A stretch of 64,000 bases of DNA from Limosilactobacillus reuteri subsp. reuteri (GCF_000016825.1 NC_009513.1:1372501-1436500), one strand, 5' to 3'; shown: positions 1-11,501, numbered from the stretch's first letter. The notes: generated from the sequence alone by a model not told the origin. A program made the numbers and translations.

Positions 1-524
<524 letters not shown>

Positions 525-682
525 AAACAATCAAAGATTGTCTGATTAATTGAGTTAGCGATTATAATTCGTTAATTAAAACTCAAATAACGCGGTGTTC
601 TCGGTTTATTGTTTTGTTAATAAAGAAATTAGATAGTATTTAGTTTTCAAAGTACAAACTCTATCAACCTTCCGGTTGATAA

Positions 683-755
683 TGGAGAATAACGGAATCG
701 AACCGATGACCTCCTGCTTGCAAAGCAGGTGCTCTCCCAGCTGAGCTAATTCCCC
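683..755 (-). tRNA. tRNA-Ala (anticodon TGC)
   Basis: On the minus strand the sequence folds as a standard tRNA: acceptor stem GGGGAAT/ATTCTCC, D-arm AGCTC...GAGC, anticodon loop centred on TGC, T-arm with GTTCGATTC, discriminator A. It lies in the 16S-23S spacer, the usual place for tRNA-Ala in lactobacilli. CCA is not encoded. Confidence 0.96.
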
Positions 756-758
756 ATA

Positions 759-833
<75 letters not shown>

Positions 834-919
834 AAACAAGCGTCTTATAGGTTAAAGTTTTAAGAGGTAAGCCTCTCAAAACTAAACAAAGTTTCTTCGA
901 TGTGTAGGTTCCGTTTTAT

Positions 920-2502
<1,583 letters not shown>

Positions 2503-2679
2503 AATATATAAGAACTTGAATAGCTCTCAATTATCTTTGTTATTAAGCGAATTGACTTCGCAAATGTTTTGCTTCAAATCACATCGTGATTGAAGACCCT
2601 ACACATTTGATTCGTCGAAACTTTGTTCAGTTTTCAAAGGTCTACCTGTTGGCCAATCAAGTAGCCGATCAACGTATTC

Positions 2680-2709
2680 ATTATAGCATACATTAGATTA
2701 GCTTGTCAA
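2680..2709 (-). promoter_or_regulatory. rRNA promoter, proximal
   Basis: Minus strand: TTGACA (2704-2709), an 18-base spacer, then a perfect TATAAT (2680-2685). It is the promoter nearest to 16S, about 180 bases upstream of the mature 5' end. Confidence 0.85.
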
Positions 2710-2769
2710 GAAGAAATTTTAATTAACTTTGAATTTCTTTTGATTGATAACTCAATCAGCAACTTTATT

Positions 2770-2798
2770 AATATATCATATCGTCAATTAGATGTCAA
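2770..2798 (-). promoter_or_regulatory. rRNA promoter, middle
   Basis: Minus strand: TTGACA (2793-2798), a 17-base spacer, then TATATT (2770-2775). It lies 90 bases upstream of the proximal promoter. An A/T-rich stretch just upstream could act as an UP element (inference). Confidence 0.82.
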
Positions 2799-2863
2799 CA
2801 ATTATTCTTAACTTTTTTGTCAAACCATCTCAGCAGCACTTAACTGCTTTGACAACGATAACT

Positions 2864-2892
2864 ACTATACATGGGTTTTGATTCCCCGTCAA
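2864..2892 (-). promoter_or_regulatory. rRNA promoter, distal (third)
   Basis: Minus strand: TTGACG (2887-2892), a 17-base spacer, then TATAGT (2864-2869). It is 94 bases upstream of the middle promoter, immediately behind the end of the YkuJ-like gene. Consensus is weaker than for the other two, but spacing and regular phasing support a third start site. The 2503-2910 interval holds no gene, only these promoters and the rRNA leader. Confidence 0.6.
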
Positions 2893-2910
2893 CTGTTTTT
2901 TCTAAAAAAA

Positions 2911-3159
2911 TTAAAAAGTATTCTCAAGATCATATAAACAGTTAAAAACTTCAATAGCAACTAGGTCAATATCATCAAAACGAAAACGTTCATAAGGTCG
3001 ATATCGAACAAAGATAAATTCTTCTCTACTATGAATATAAGTTACATCGCATAATGGAATACCAAATTTTTTAAATGTCCGTTTCTGTCGATCTCTTGAA
3101 TCATTGTTTTGCATGGCAATCAAACGTCTAATAATCACTAATAATTCTGATTCCTTCAC
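2911..3159 (-). CDS. YkuJ-like DUF1797 family protein
   Basis: 82-residue protein resembling the small conserved Firmicutes family typified by B. subtilis YkuJ (DUF1797). Shared traits are an N-terminal helix with 'IIRRLIAMQ' and a C-terminal 'FDDIDLVAIEVFNCL', which matches the family ending FDNIDMVSIEIF. No catalytic residues are recognisable, and the family's role is unknown to me. A good ribosome site (AAGGAGGATTATCC, minus strand) lies a few bases before the ATG. It is probably the last gene before the rRNA promoters. The family assignment comes from remembered sequence, not a search. Confidence 0.8.
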   Translation of the reverse strand: MKESELLVIIRRLIAMQNNDSRDRQKRTFKKFGIPLCDVTYIHSREEFIFVRYRPYERFRFDDIDLVAIEVFNCLYDLENTF

Positions 3160-3216
3160 AAGGATAATCCTCCTTCATACAAATAAAGGATCGTGTCTTC
3201 ACACAATCCCTTTTTT

Positions 3217-4230
3217 CTATCTTTTAACTTTATCCGGCCTTATAAATACAGCTACAATTCCGGCGAACATTCCAAAGTAATATGTAAGTAGTCGCCATAA
3301 GATCATTGCTAAAACCAATTTTGTATTTGAGTGAATAAAACTTGCAAAGAGAACGGAAAAACTATACTCGGCTCCCCCCGCCCCTCCTGGAATTGGAAAA
3401 AGCGAAATAATCATAAAAATTAAAACGTGCAAGCTGAGCACCATCACAAAATTAATATGGTTAATTCCAAGTGCAAGCATAATAAAGTATGGGATTGCAT
3501 AGTAAAAGAATAATTGAAAAATAGTTACTACGCAAACCTTAAGCAGCTTCTTATAATCTCGCTTCATTCGGAGACTCTCTTGGTAAAAAGTATCCACTTT
3601 TTCATTTAAGACGACTTTCATATGCTCATATCGGTTAGCCTTCATAAAAATGGCAGCTGGTTTGATAACGAGGTTCATTAGTTTCTTAGTAAAACTATAC
3701 CAGTACATCACCATTAGCAATCCGACAATTACCGCTAAGTGAATCAAAAAGCCAAATATTACTAGTAATGAAAGAGCATGGAGTTTTTCCGCAATAAAAT
3801 GAAAGCCAATTAACAAACTAATCAAAAAGTTAACAACAATCATTGCCTGGAATACAACAAACTTCATTAAAAGAACTGAACTTGCTAATCCCCCATCAAC
3901 ACCTGATTGAATCATTGCAACTAATTGCGCTGGCTGTCCCCCTGTTGAGAATGGAGTAATGCCATTAAATAGTTGTTCAATTAATGGTAATCGTAATGCA
4001 TCCTTCCAGGTAAAGCCATCGTGACGATCATTCATAAATATCTTTACGACAACTGCTTCTAAGCCTAAATATAAACAAATACAGCCAAGTGCAACGAGCA
4101 TCCATCCCCAATTAATGGCAGAAACATCCTGTAACAATAGGTGGATGTTTGAGTTACGTAATGAGTAGCCGAGAATTCCAATTCCAATAATTAGCATTAT
4201 GCTTAATACTAACCAATTTCGTCTGCTCAC
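3217..4230 (-). CDS. Flippase-like polytopic membrane protein (LPG synthase TM family)
   Basis: 337 residues with about eight predicted membrane segments and the 'PIPGGAGGAEYSF' motif typical of the YbhN/AglD/MprF-N-terminal membrane domain (UPF0104, lysylphosphatidylglycerol synthase TM region). No soluble LysX/aminoacyl-transfer domain is present, so it is not a full MprF. The start is GTG, overlapping the upstream lafB stop as TAGTG, which implies translational coupling. Position as third gene behind two glycolipid glycosyltransferases matches the Listeria laf arrangement, where a membrane protein follows lafA-lafB. A role in flipping or handling the glycolipid anchor is inference. Confidence 0.82.
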   Translation of the reverse strand: MSRRNWLVLSIMLIIGIGILGYSLRNSNIHLLLQDVSAINWGWMLVALGCICLYLGLEAVVVKIFMNDRHDGFTWKDALRLPLIEQLFNGITPFSTGGQPAQLVAMIQSGVDGGLASSVLLMKFVVFQAMIVVNFLISLLIGFHFIAEKLHALSLLVIFGFLIHLAVIVGLLMVMYWYSFTKKLMNLVIKPAAIFMKANRYEHMKVVLNEKVDTFYQESLRMKRDYKKLLKVCVVTIFQLFFYYAIPYFIMLALGINHINFVMVLSLHVLIFMIISLFPIPGGAGGAEYSFSVLFASFIHSNTKLVLAMILWRLLTYYFGMFAGIVAVFIRPDKVKR

Positions 4231-5261
4231 TAAGCATCCCCCTTTCGCGCTTGTTCCTGATAAAACTTAGTCCAAACATCTGCCAAATGTTCTTTTGAGT
4301 ATTCCTTAGCAGCTCGTTGGGCCTGATTTTGCCAATGTGCCAGTCGTGCAGGATCATTGCGTAATAATGTCAACTTCATTTGCATCTCATTGACATCTTT
4401 AGCAGGTTCATAATCCCCTTCAATAATAGAATGATAAAGGTCAAGATCGCGCAACATTACTGGTGTCCCGCAGCTAAAAGCTTCCAAGACAGACATTGGA
4501 AATAGTTCATTATATGAAGGTAAAAGAAATAGGTCAGCAAGATTGTTCAGTTCAGCAATCTTATCCCGCGAAACGATTCCTGTAAAATGTAAATTAGCTG
4601 GTGGATTATCTACTACCTTTTTTAATTCACTATAGCCATCAGTTAAACGACCAAAAGAGAATCCGCCAGCCCAAAAAAACTCAACGTCCGGATTTTGGCG
4701 AGCAAGACGGATAAAGTCGGGAACCCCTTTTCGTTCTTGAACCTGGCCGCTTCCTAATACCACAAATTTATCGGCAGCAATCCCATATTTTTTTCGGAGA
4801 GCAGTCCGCTTAACAGCCGAATATGGATGGAAACGATCATTATCAACAAAGTTAGGAATATAGGCAATCTTTTTTTCAGGAATCCCGTATGCTACTAACT
4901 GCTTGATAAAAGATGGATTTACAACTACTAACTGATCCATTCGTTTATAAAAGGCAATAATATAATGATAAAAAAGCCCGCGAAACGGTTGCGGGATTGT
5001 AAGACTTCCTTCTAGCGTCTCAGGAAGAAAATGCACATAGCCAATCTTTCGGCCCCGTTTTTTTGAAAAAGTTGACAAGTAAAAAAGCGGGTCGATTGTA
5101 TGATAATGACTGATCTGACTCTTCCCATAACGGTTGATTTCAATTTCAAATTTGTCACTGCATTGGTTGCGCAACAAGTTAATTAATTCAAGGTAGGCGC
5201 TTCCTACTCCTTGTCCCGCAACCTTATCTGCAGATGAAAACATTGTTATTTTAATCATCAT
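4230..5261 (-). CDS. lafB: GT4 glycosyltransferase, glycolipid second-sugar transferase (LafB-like)
   Basis: 343-residue GT-B fold glycosyltransferase, family GT4. The N-terminal half includes 'KVAGQGVGSAYLEL' near residue 14. The C-terminal half has the nucleotide-sugar region with 'LLPSYNELFPMSVLEAFSCGTPV', an EX7E-type motif. It probably adds the second sugar (galactose in Listeria LafB) to monoglucosyl-diacylglycerol to make the lipoteichoic acid anchor at the inner membrane face. The start ATG follows AAGGAGCTA and overlaps the lafA stop (TAATG). The sugar donor cannot be read from sequence. Confidence 0.82.
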   Translation of the reverse strand: MMIKITMFSSADKVAGQGVGSAYLELINLLRNQCSDKFEIEINRYGKSQISHYHTIDPLFYLSTFSKKRGRKIGYVHFLPETLEGSLTIPQPFRGLFYHYIIAFYKRMDQLVVVNPSFIKQLVAYGIPEKKIAYIPNFVDNDRFHPYSAVKRTALRKKYGIAADKFVVLGSGQVQERKGVPDFIRLARQNPDVEFFWAGGFSFGRLTDGYSELKKVVDNPPANLHFTGIVSRDKIAELNNLADLFLLPSYNELFPMSVLEAFSCGTPVMLRDLDLYHSIIEGDYEPAKDVNEMQMKLTLLRNDPARLAHWQNQAQRAAKEYSKEHLADVWTKFYQEQARKGDA

Positions 5262-6478
5262 TAGCTCCTTGGGCGGTGAAAAAGACGATGTGATTTTTCA
5301 GCTTGATTAAGTTCATCATGGACGGCCATATCGTTTTGACAATCTTGGTAGAACTGAACAACCTTTTCAACAAAGACTTCTGCTGAGATTTCATGTAGCT
5401 TTTGTTGCCGTCTCAACCTTGATTCTGAGTTTTTTGGTTGGTTAAGGTAAAACAAGACGCCCTTAACCAAGTCGGCCCGCTTTTGAAAGCTAATGCCAAT
5501 CGCTGGGTCATCAATCAATTGGTCAGTATATTCACTACGCATAACCACAATTGGCAAATCCGAGGCAAGGGCTTCATCATAAGTCAGTCCTTGTGATTCA
5601 GAATCCGAGGCTGAAACAAAAACATCTGCCATCTGGTAATAATGGTAAACTTCATCATTTGAAATCTCACCAGCAAAATTAATATTGTCATTAAGCTGCA
5701 TTTCACGAACTTGACGCTCCAGAGTATGTCTTGCGGGACCATCCCCAACAATCAGCAACTGTGCATCAGGCTTGTGAGCAAGAATATCTGGCATTGCTTC
5801 TATTAATGAATGGATATTCTTTTCATACGCTAAACGACTAAGCGAAAGTAAAACTGGGGTCTCTTCACGATAGCCTAACTTTGCCCTTAAATTAGCTATT
5901 TCTTCTGCTGAATCGCGTTTACTATATACCCGTAAATTAATCCCAGTCGGAATAACACGAATTGGTGATTCAACATGATAACTGGTTAAAGTATCCAAAA
6001 CACGGTCACTTGGAGCAATAATCCCAGAAATATTTTTTAAATAAAGATGAGCAAGCCGGGCAACATCATTTGGCTTAAGAATATGGCCATTCGCAATATA
6101 GTGGAGATAATCTTGATACATCGTATGGTAAGTATGGAGACAGGGAATATGCAAATGCTTGGCAACCGTCTTCCCCATAACTCCAAGTGCAAATTCAGTT
6201 TGATTATGAACTATATCTAATTGGAACTTTTTAGCAAGCTTGATAGCCCGAAATACGCCGCGCACCGCAATGCGACGATCAGAAAACGAAACAAAGGGAA
6301 TGCTTGCAAAGCGGTATATCCCATTTTCAACGTCATCATGTTTCGCCTTAGGATCAGTTGTCGTAAAAATATATACATGATGTCCCTGAGCAATCAATTC
6401 ATCACGAAGCGTCTTAATCGAAGTCGCCACGCCACTCACCTGAGGGAAATATGTATCTGTAAAAATACCAATATTCAA
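5261..6478 (-). CDS. lafA: GT4 1,2-diacylglycerol 3-alpha-glucosyltransferase (LafA-like)
   Basis: 405-residue GT4 enzyme opening with 'MNIGIFTDTYFPQVSGVATS', typical of diacylglycerol glucosyltransferases. The C-terminal donor site is 'FVSASDSESQGLTYDEALAS' (EX7E type). It is expected to transfer glucose from UDP-glucose to diacylglycerol, the first step of glycolipid and LTA anchor synthesis. The start is TTG with GGAGCAGTTAGG just upstream. No in-frame ATG fits the conserved N-terminus better. First gene of a tight three-gene operon in which all junctions overlap. Confidence 0.85.
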   Translation of the reverse strand: MNIGIFTDTYFPQVSGVATSIKTLRDELIAQGHHVYIFTTTDPKAKHDDVENGIYRFASIPFVSFSDRRIAVRGVFRAIKLAKKFQLDIVHNQTEFALGVMGKTVAKHLHIPCLHTYHTMYQDYLHYIANGHILKPNDVARLAHLYLKNISGIIAPSDRVLDTLTSYHVESPIRVIPTGINLRVYSKRDSAEEIANLRAKLGYREETPVLLSLSRLAYEKNIHSLIEAMPDILAHKPDAQLLIVGDGPARHTLERQVREMQLNDNINFAGEISNDEVYHYYQMADVFVSASDSESQGLTYDEALASDLPIVVMRSEYTDQLIDDPAIGISFQKRADLVKGVLFYLNQPKNSESRLRRQQKLHEISAEVFVEKVVQFYQDCQNDMAVHDELNQAEKSHRLFHRPRS

Positions 6479-6663
6479 CCTAACTGCTCCTTTTTCATCA
6501 TAAGTTTTCTAGATAATAATTAGTCATAACTGCTATTATACTAAAGCATTCACTGAACCGCAAAACAGATTTAGGTTATTTTAAATCTTCCTTCTAATAG
6601 TGACAAGACTCAGAAAGGCTGATTAAAATTTCTTTACAAAATCTTTTAATAATGAGAATAAAA

Positions 6664-6703
6664 AATAACTCTCTTGACGGTGCGAACTATCAAGAAAGTT
6701 ATT
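6664..6703 (-). terminator. Rho-independent terminator of ptsHI
   Basis: Fourteen-base arms (6664-6677 with 6690-6703, AATAACT and CTTGA cores) around a 12-base loop, followed on the minus strand by a T-rich tract. It lies directly after the ptsI stop. Confidence 0.85.
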
Positions 6704-6711
6704 TTCATTTA

Positions 6712-8442
6712 TTAAAGTTTTACCTGCGGAACATACTTTTCCACTAATTTTTGGACCGCCGCGGCAGTTTCAGCATGAATCGCTCGATGAACTAATGGTT
6801 GTAATTTGCGCGTATTCAACTGGTTAATTAAAGAGCGAACACGTAAAATCTGACTACTGCTCATTGAAAATTCATCAAGCCCCATTGCCATTAATAGAGG
6901 AACCGCATAAGGATTATTAGCCATCTCTCCACACATTCCGACCCACTTGCCTTCAGCATGCGCAGCTTCAATCACTTGCCGCACCATCCGTAAAACTGCC
7001 GGGTGAAGTTCTTGATATAGGTATGCTACTTGCTGATTTCCGCGATCAACAGCAAATAGGTACTGAATAAGGTCATTACTGCCAATGCTAAAAAAGTCAA
7101 CATACTTCGCAAAATGTTCAGCCATAACCGCAACTGCTGGAATCTCTAGCATCATGCCAACTTCAATATTTTTAGCAACTTGAATACCTGCTTGCTCAAG
7201 CTTTTCTTTTTCATCGTCAAGAATTGCTCGCGCCGCTTGGAACTCTTCAATTGTTGCAATCATCGGAAACATAATGGCTAACCGTCCATAAACGGATGCA
7301 CGAAGGAGGGCGCGCAATTGAGGACGTAATATTTCCGGGCGTGCCAATCCAATCCTGATGGCACGAAAACCTAGGTAAGGATTGTCCTCATGAGGAAGAG
7401 CAACCATCCCCAGCTTTTTATCGCCGCCAATGTCAAGCGTTCGGGCGACTACCCGCTGTTCATTCATCGCCGAAACAAATCTTTTGTAAGCATTAAATTG
7501 TTGCTCTTCTGTTGGCAATTCATCCTTGCTCATATAGAGAAATTCTGTTCTTAAAAGGCCAATCCCCTCGGCGCCATCTTCTTGAGCATCAATAACGTCA
7601 GCAAATGTTCCGACATTAGCTCCCACTTCAAAGCGGCGCCCATCAGCACTCACGGTTTGCTTATCTTTTAACGCTCCCCACTTTTGCTGCTCCTGGATAA
7701 ATTTACCAGCTAACAAACGATAATGCTCAATCTCTTCATTCGTTGGATTGACAATCACTTTGCCATGAATCCCGTCAACAATCAGCAAGTCGCCATCGTG
7801 AATAATCGTAGTAGCATTCTTGACGCCGACGACAGCAGGCAAGGAAAGGGTCTTACTCATAATCGTAAAATGAGAGGTCCGCCCCCCATTAGTTGTAACA
7901 ATCCCTGCAACATATCGTTTATCAAATTGAGCGGTATCAGTAGGCGTAATATTATTAGCCACAAAGATTGCCCGGTGGTCTAAAAGCCCTGGGTCTGGTA
8001 GGGAAACATTCAATAGGTGACTCAAGACTCGTTTGGTCACATCACGTAAGGCAGTTGCCCGCGCATATAAATACTCATTATCGTTCTTGCGCTCAAAAAC
8101 ACTTAAATAATAATCTTCAACGCGTTTAACAGCCCACTCCGCAGTATCATGATGGCTATTAATACGGTCAATAATCTTCTTTTGTAAAGTCGGATCGTCT
8201 AAAATCGCAATCTGGGTATCAATAATCGTCACTGCCCGCTGGCCTAGCAACTCATGGGCATGCTTAGATAAATGCTGAAGTTCGGTCTTGCTTAACGCAA
8301 AAGAATCATGAAGCCGGGCGACCTCATGATTCTCATCAGCTGTATGCTGTTTTTTTATAGATAGATCTGACTCTACTAACAGGTGTGCCGGAGCAATCGT
8401 AATACCACTACTAGCGGCAAGTCCGGTTAGTAGTATAGACAT
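6712..8442 (-). CDS. ptsI: Phosphoenolpyruvate-protein phosphotransferase (PTS enzyme I)
   Basis: 576 residues, the full length for enzyme I. It autophosphorylates from PEP and passes phosphate to HPr in the cytoplasm. Visible signatures are the phospho-histidine site 'GGRTSHFTIMSKTL' with His191, the PEP-binding 'DFFSIGSNDLIQY', and the C-terminal 'GMCGEMANNP' with the active-site cysteine. The start ATG overlaps the ptsH stop (TAATG), so the two are co-translated. A terminator follows the stop. Confidence 0.98.
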   Translation of the reverse strand: MSILLTGLAASSGITIAPAHLLVESDLSIKKQHTADENHEVARLHDSFALSKTELQHLSKHAHELLGQRAVTIIDTQIAILDDPTLQKKIIDRINSHHDTAEWAVKRVEDYYLSVFERKNDNEYLYARATALRDVTKRVLSHLLNVSLPDPGLLDHRAIFVANNITPTDTAQFDKRYVAGIVTTNGGRTSHFTIMSKTLSLPAVVGVKNATTIIHDGDLLIVDGIHGKVIVNPTNEEIEHYRLLAGKFIQEQQKWGALKDKQTVSADGRRFEVGANVGTFADVIDAQEDGAEGIGLLRTEFLYMSKDELPTEEQQFNAYKRFVSAMNEQRVVARTLDIGGDKKLGMVALPHEDNPYLGFRAIRIGLARPEILRPQLRALLRASVYGRLAIMFPMIATIEEFQAARAILDDEKEKLEQAGIQVAKNIEVGMMLEIPAVAVMAEHFAKYVDFFSIGSNDLIQYLFAVDRGNQQVAYLYQELHPAVLRMVRQVIEAAHAEGKWVGMCGEMANNPYAVPLLMAMGLDEFSMSSSQILRVRSLINQLNTRKLQPLVHRAIHAETAAAVQKLVEKYVPQVKL

Positions 8443-8708
8443 TAGTCAGTCAATCCTTCCTTCTTCATAGTTTCAGCAACGGTGTCCAAAGCTTCTTTTT
8501 CGTCGTCACCATTAGCAGTAATAGTAACCTTAGCGTTTTGACCAACACCAAGGGACATTACACCCATGATTGACTTCAAGTTTACACTCTTACCTTCGTA
8601 TGAAAGAGTAATGTCAGATGAAAACTTTGAAGCAGCTTGTACCAAAATAGTAGCTGGACGAGCATGAATACCAGTTTCAGAAGTAATTGTAAATTCACGT
8701 TTTTCCAT
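8442..8708 (-). CDS. ptsH: Phosphocarrier protein HPr
   Basis: 88 residues. 'TGIHARPA' holds the enzyme I-dependent phosphorylation site His15. 'LKSIMGVMS' holds Ser46, the target of HPr kinase in Firmicutes, through which HPr acts as CcpA co-repressor. RBS GAAGGAGACTG precedes the ATG. First gene of the ptsHI operon, with its own promoter and a cre-like site upstream. Confidence 0.99.
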   Translation of the reverse strand: MEKREFTITSETGIHARPATILVQAASKFSSDITLSYEGKSVNLKSIMGVMSLGVGQNAKVTITANGDDEKEALDTVAETMKKEGLTD

Positions 8709-8784
8709 ATTAATCAGTCTCCTTCGAGCAGATATAATTAATTTATTATCAGTAGCTTTACCACTGATACACCTCGATAATTAC

Positions 8785-8813
8785 ATTTTAGCAATTGTAA
8801 GCGTTAAATACAA
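8785..8813 (-). promoter_or_regulatory. ptsH promoter with overlapping cre-like site
   Basis: Minus strand: TTGTAT (8808-8813), 17-base spacer, TAAAAT (8785-8790). On the plus strand, 8796-8809 reads TGTAAGCGTTAAAT, matching the CcpA cre consensus except at the last two positions. Overlap with the promoter would allow carbon-catabolite control (inference). A stem-loop at about 8747-8769 (TATCAGT...ACTGATA) lies in the leader. Confidence 0.6.
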
Positions 8814-8829
8814 GGCTACATCTTGCGAT

Positions 8830-9015
8830 TTATCGCTCTCTTAATTGATAAATAACTTTACCGCCTCGTTGCGCTTCGCCTTCAATTTGCGAACGATATG
8901 CATACGAGTGAAAAATCGGTTGAAATTGCTGAAAATTCTCAGGGGTAATTACAAAATGATCAATCTTTTTATTTCGCAAGTCATCCAACAATTGCTCAAA
9001 ATTTTCTTCTGCCAT
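8830..9015 (-). CDS. Small conserved-type protein of unknown function, divergent from clpE
   Basis: 61 residues, acidic N-terminal helix ('MAEENFEQLLDDLRNKKIDHF') followed by a more basic C-terminus. There is no signal peptide or membrane segment. I do not recognise the family. Support for a real gene is the RBS GAGGTG eight bases before the ATG, a TATAAT about 25 bases upstream on the minus strand, and a clear intergenic position. A CIRCE operator lies about 65 bases upstream of the start, so it may be heat-inducible. Confidence 0.65.
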   Translation of the reverse strand: MAEENFEQLLDDLRNKKIDHFVITPENFQQFQPIFHSYAYRSQIEGEAQRGGKVIYQLRER

Positions 9016-9079
9016 TCAATCACCTCAACATAAAATTTTATTTTCTTATTATACACGAAATTACTTTCATCTTTCTATT

Positions 9080-9106
9080 TTAGCATTCATGGCTAAAGAG
9101 TGCTAA
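9080..9106. promoter_or_regulatory. CIRCE element (HrcA operator)
   Basis: TTAGCATTC - nine bases - GAGTGCTAA. This differs from the CIRCE consensus TTAGCACTC-N9-GAGTGCTAA at one base. HrcA represses heat-shock operons through this site. Here it lies between the divergent small gene (start 9015) and clpE (start 9291), nearer the small gene and just upstream of its TATAAT at about 9050. Confidence 0.85.
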
Positions 9107-9195
9107 AATCAAAGTAAGCTGTTTTCGGCATTCCTAAGTAACTTAGCTACGCGGAAAATCGCTCTTTATTTAAGAAAATATTTAAGTTTTATAGC

Positions 9196-9223
9196 TTGCT
9201 TTGCGATAAAAAGTAAGTATAAT
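9196..9223 (+). promoter_or_regulatory. clpE promoter
   Basis: TTGCTT (9196-9201), 16-base spacer, perfect TATAAT (9218-9223), with the CtsR operator starting 10 bases after the -10 box. RBS TTAGGAGG precedes the clpE ATG. Confidence 0.75.
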
Positions 9224-9233
9224 ATTAATCAAT

Positions 9234-9250
9234 GGTCAAGAAAGGTCAAA
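9234..9250 (+). promoter_or_regulatory. CtsR operator
   Basis: GGTCAAGAAAGGTCAAA: two direct heptamers separated by three bases. This fits the CtsR consensus RGTCAAANANRGTCAAA except one base in the first half. CtsR controls clp genes in low-GC Gram-positives. Its position immediately after the -10 box suits repression of clpE. Confidence 0.88.
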
Positions 9251-9290
9251 ACATTTCTTGATGAAATTATTTAGGAGGTATTAAATTCAG

Positions 9291-11495
9291 ATGCAATGTC
9301 AATACTGTCATCAAAATCCAGCCACAATTCATCTTCAAATGAATTTTAATGGGCAACGGATTCAAATAGACCTCTGCCAAAATTGTTATCAAAAATTACA
9401 AAATCTACAAACAGATATGATGAATGGAGGTAACGGAATGAATAATTTCGGTTTTGGAAGCCTCGAAGACTTCATGAACGCAATGAACAATATGCAAAGT
9501 CAAGCTGCCGGTACTAATGGTCAAAACATGAACGGCCAATCCCAACGACAAGGTGGCGGACGAAATGGAAAAGGAATCCTTGGTCAATATGGGATCAACC
9601 TTACTGATCTCGCTCGCCAAGGTAAAATTGACCCAGTCATCGGGCGCGACAATGAAATTAAACGAGTTATTGAAATTTTAAACCGTCGAACCAAGAATAA
9701 CCCAGTCTTGATTGGTGAAGCTGGAGTTGGTAAGACCGCGGTTGTTGAAGGTTTAGCTCAAGCAATCGTTAGCGGCCAAGTTCCCGAAAAGCTTGCTAAC
9801 AAGGAAATCATCCGGCTCGATGTTGTTTCCTTAGTTCAAGGTACGGGAATTCGGGGCCAATTTGAAAAGCGGATGCAACAATTAATGGAAGAAGTTCGTA
9901 AGAATAAGAACATCATCCTCTTTATTGACGAAATCCATGAAATCATGGGTGCGGGAAATGCTGAAGGCGGAATGGACGCTGGAAATGTTCTTAAACCCGC
10001 CCTTGCCCGCGGTGACTTCCAATTAGTTGGTGCCACTACTCTTAATGAGTACCGGAAGATCGAAAAGGATGCTGCTCTTGCACGGCGATTCCAACCAGTT
10101 GAAGTTGATGAACCATCCGTTGAAGAAACAATCCGCATCTTAAACGGGATCAAAAGTCGTTATCAAGATTACCACCACGTTAAGTACACAGATGACGCAA
10201 TTGTAGCAGCTGCTAAACTTTCTGACCGCTACATTCAAGATCGTTACTTGCCTGACAAAGCTATCGACTTACTTGATGAAGCGGGATCAAAGAAGAACTT
10301 AACGCTTAAAAATGTGGATCCAAATGCAATCGAAAATGAAATCCACACAGCTGAAGCACACAAGCAACAAGCAGCTGATAACCAAGACTATGAAAAGGCA
10401 GCTTTCTACCGCGATCAAGTTGCTAAGCTTGAAAAGGCAAAGAAGGAAGCCGAAGAAAACCATACTGAAGATTCTGCAACTGTTACCGTTAAGGATATGC
10501 AGAGAATCGTTGAAGAACGGACAAATATTCCAGTTGGTGACCTGCAAAAGCAAGAAGAAAATCAACTTCGCGACCTTGATAAGAAGCTTGATGAACATGT
10601 TATTGGCCAAGCCCAAGCAGTGGATAAGGTTGCTCGTGCCATTCGTCGTAACCGGATCGGTTTGAACAAGTCTGGTCGGCCAATTGGTAGTTTCCTCTTT
10701 GTTGGTCCTACGGGGGTTGGTAAGACTGAAACCGCTAAGCAACTTGCCCTCCAATTGTTTGGTTCTAAAGATGCTATGATTCGGTTCGATATGTCTGAAT
10801 ACATGGACAAGACCTCTACTTCTAAATTAATCGGGGCTGCTCCTGGTTATGTTGGTTACGAAGAAGCTGGTCAGTTGACTGAACAAGTACGGCGGCACCC
10901 TTATAGCTTGATCTTACTTGATGAAGTTGAAAAGGCGCACCCAGATGTTATGCACATGTTCTTACAAATTCTGGATGATGGTCGTTTAACTGATTCTCAA
11001 GGGCGCACTGTTAGCTTCAAGGATACAATCATTATCATGACATCTAATGCCGGAACTGGTGATTCAGAAGCAAGCGTTGGTTTTGGTGCTGAGTCTAATG
11101 GTAGTACTCATTCCATCATTGACAAGTTGACAAACTACTTCAAGCCAGAATTCTTAAACCGGTTTGATGACATTGTTCAATTCAATGCCCTCTCCAAGGA
11201 TGACTTGATGAAGATCGTTAACTTAATGATTGATGATGTTAATAACATGCTTGCTGATAAGAACTTGCATATCGAAGTCATTAACAATGTTGAAGAAAAA
11301 TTAGTTGACATGGGATTTGATCCAAAGATGGGTGCTCGTCCTCTTCGTCGGGTAATCCAAGAACAAATCGAAGACCGGATTGCTGATTACGTTCTTGATC
11401 ACAGTGACGCTCATAAATTAGTTGCTAAACTTGATGATAATGGTGACATTGTTGTCGAAGAAACTGAAGAAGTACCAACAATTGCTAAAAAATAA
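9291..11495 (+). CDS. clpE: ATP-dependent protease ATP-binding subunit ClpE
   Basis: 734 residues, Hsp100/Clp class. The N-terminal zinc finger has Cys3/Cys6 and Cys29/Cys32, the hallmark of ClpE. A Gln/Asn/Gly-rich linker follows. The first AAA module has 'GEAGVGKTA' and 'LFIDEIHEI'. A UVR-like coiled segment ('[11 protein letters not shown]') sits between modules, and the second AAA module has 'GPTGVGKTE' and 'LLDEVEKAH'. ClpE unfolds substrates for ClpP under stress. The CtsR operator upstream agrees. A bidirectional terminator follows. Confidence 0.97.
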   Translation: MQCQYCHQNPATIHLQMNFNGQRIQIDLCQNCYQKLQNLQTDMMNGGNGMNNFGFGSLEDFMNAMNNMQSQAAGTNGQNMNGQSQRQGGGRNGKGILGQYGINLTDLARQGKIDPVIGRDNEIKRVIEILNRRTKNNPVLIGEAGVGKTAVVEGLAQAIVSGQVPEKLANKEIIRLDVVSLVQGTGIRGQFEKRMQQLMEEVRKNKNIILFIDEIHEIMGAGNAEGGMDAGNVLKPALARGDFQLVGATTLNEYRKIEKDAALARRFQPVEVDEPSVEETIRILNGIKSRYQDYHHVKYTDDAIVAAAKLSDRYIQDRYLPDKAIDLLDEAGSKKNLTLKNVDPNAIENEIHTAEAHKQQAADNQDYEKAAFYRDQVAKLEKAKKEAEENHTEDSATVTVKDMQRIVEERTNIPVGDLQKQEENQLRDLDKKLDEHVIGQAQAVDKVARAIRRNRIGLNKSGRPIGSFLFVGPTGVGKTETAKQLALQLFGSKDAMIRFDMSEYMDKTSTSKLIGAAPGYVGYEEAGQLTEQVRRHPYSLILLDEVEKAHPDVMHMFLQILDDGRLTDSQGRTVSFKDTIIIMTSNAGTGDSEASVGFGAESNGSTHSIIDKLTNYFKPEFLNRFDDIVQFNALSKDDLMKIVNLMIDDVNNMLADKNLHIEVINNVEEKLVDMGFDPKMGARPLRRVIQEQIEDRIADYVLDHSDAHKLVAKLDDNGDIVVEETEEVPTIAKK

Positions 11496-11501
11496 CTGAG
11501 T

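Noticed and set aside
3217..4230. Full MprF lysylphosphatidylglycerol synthase
   Set aside because: At 337 residues it lacks the soluble aminoacyl-transfer domain.
9405..10810. Antisense open frames inside clpE of 70-150 codons
   Set aside because: Shadows of the coding strand; no ribosome sites and no recognisable protein.
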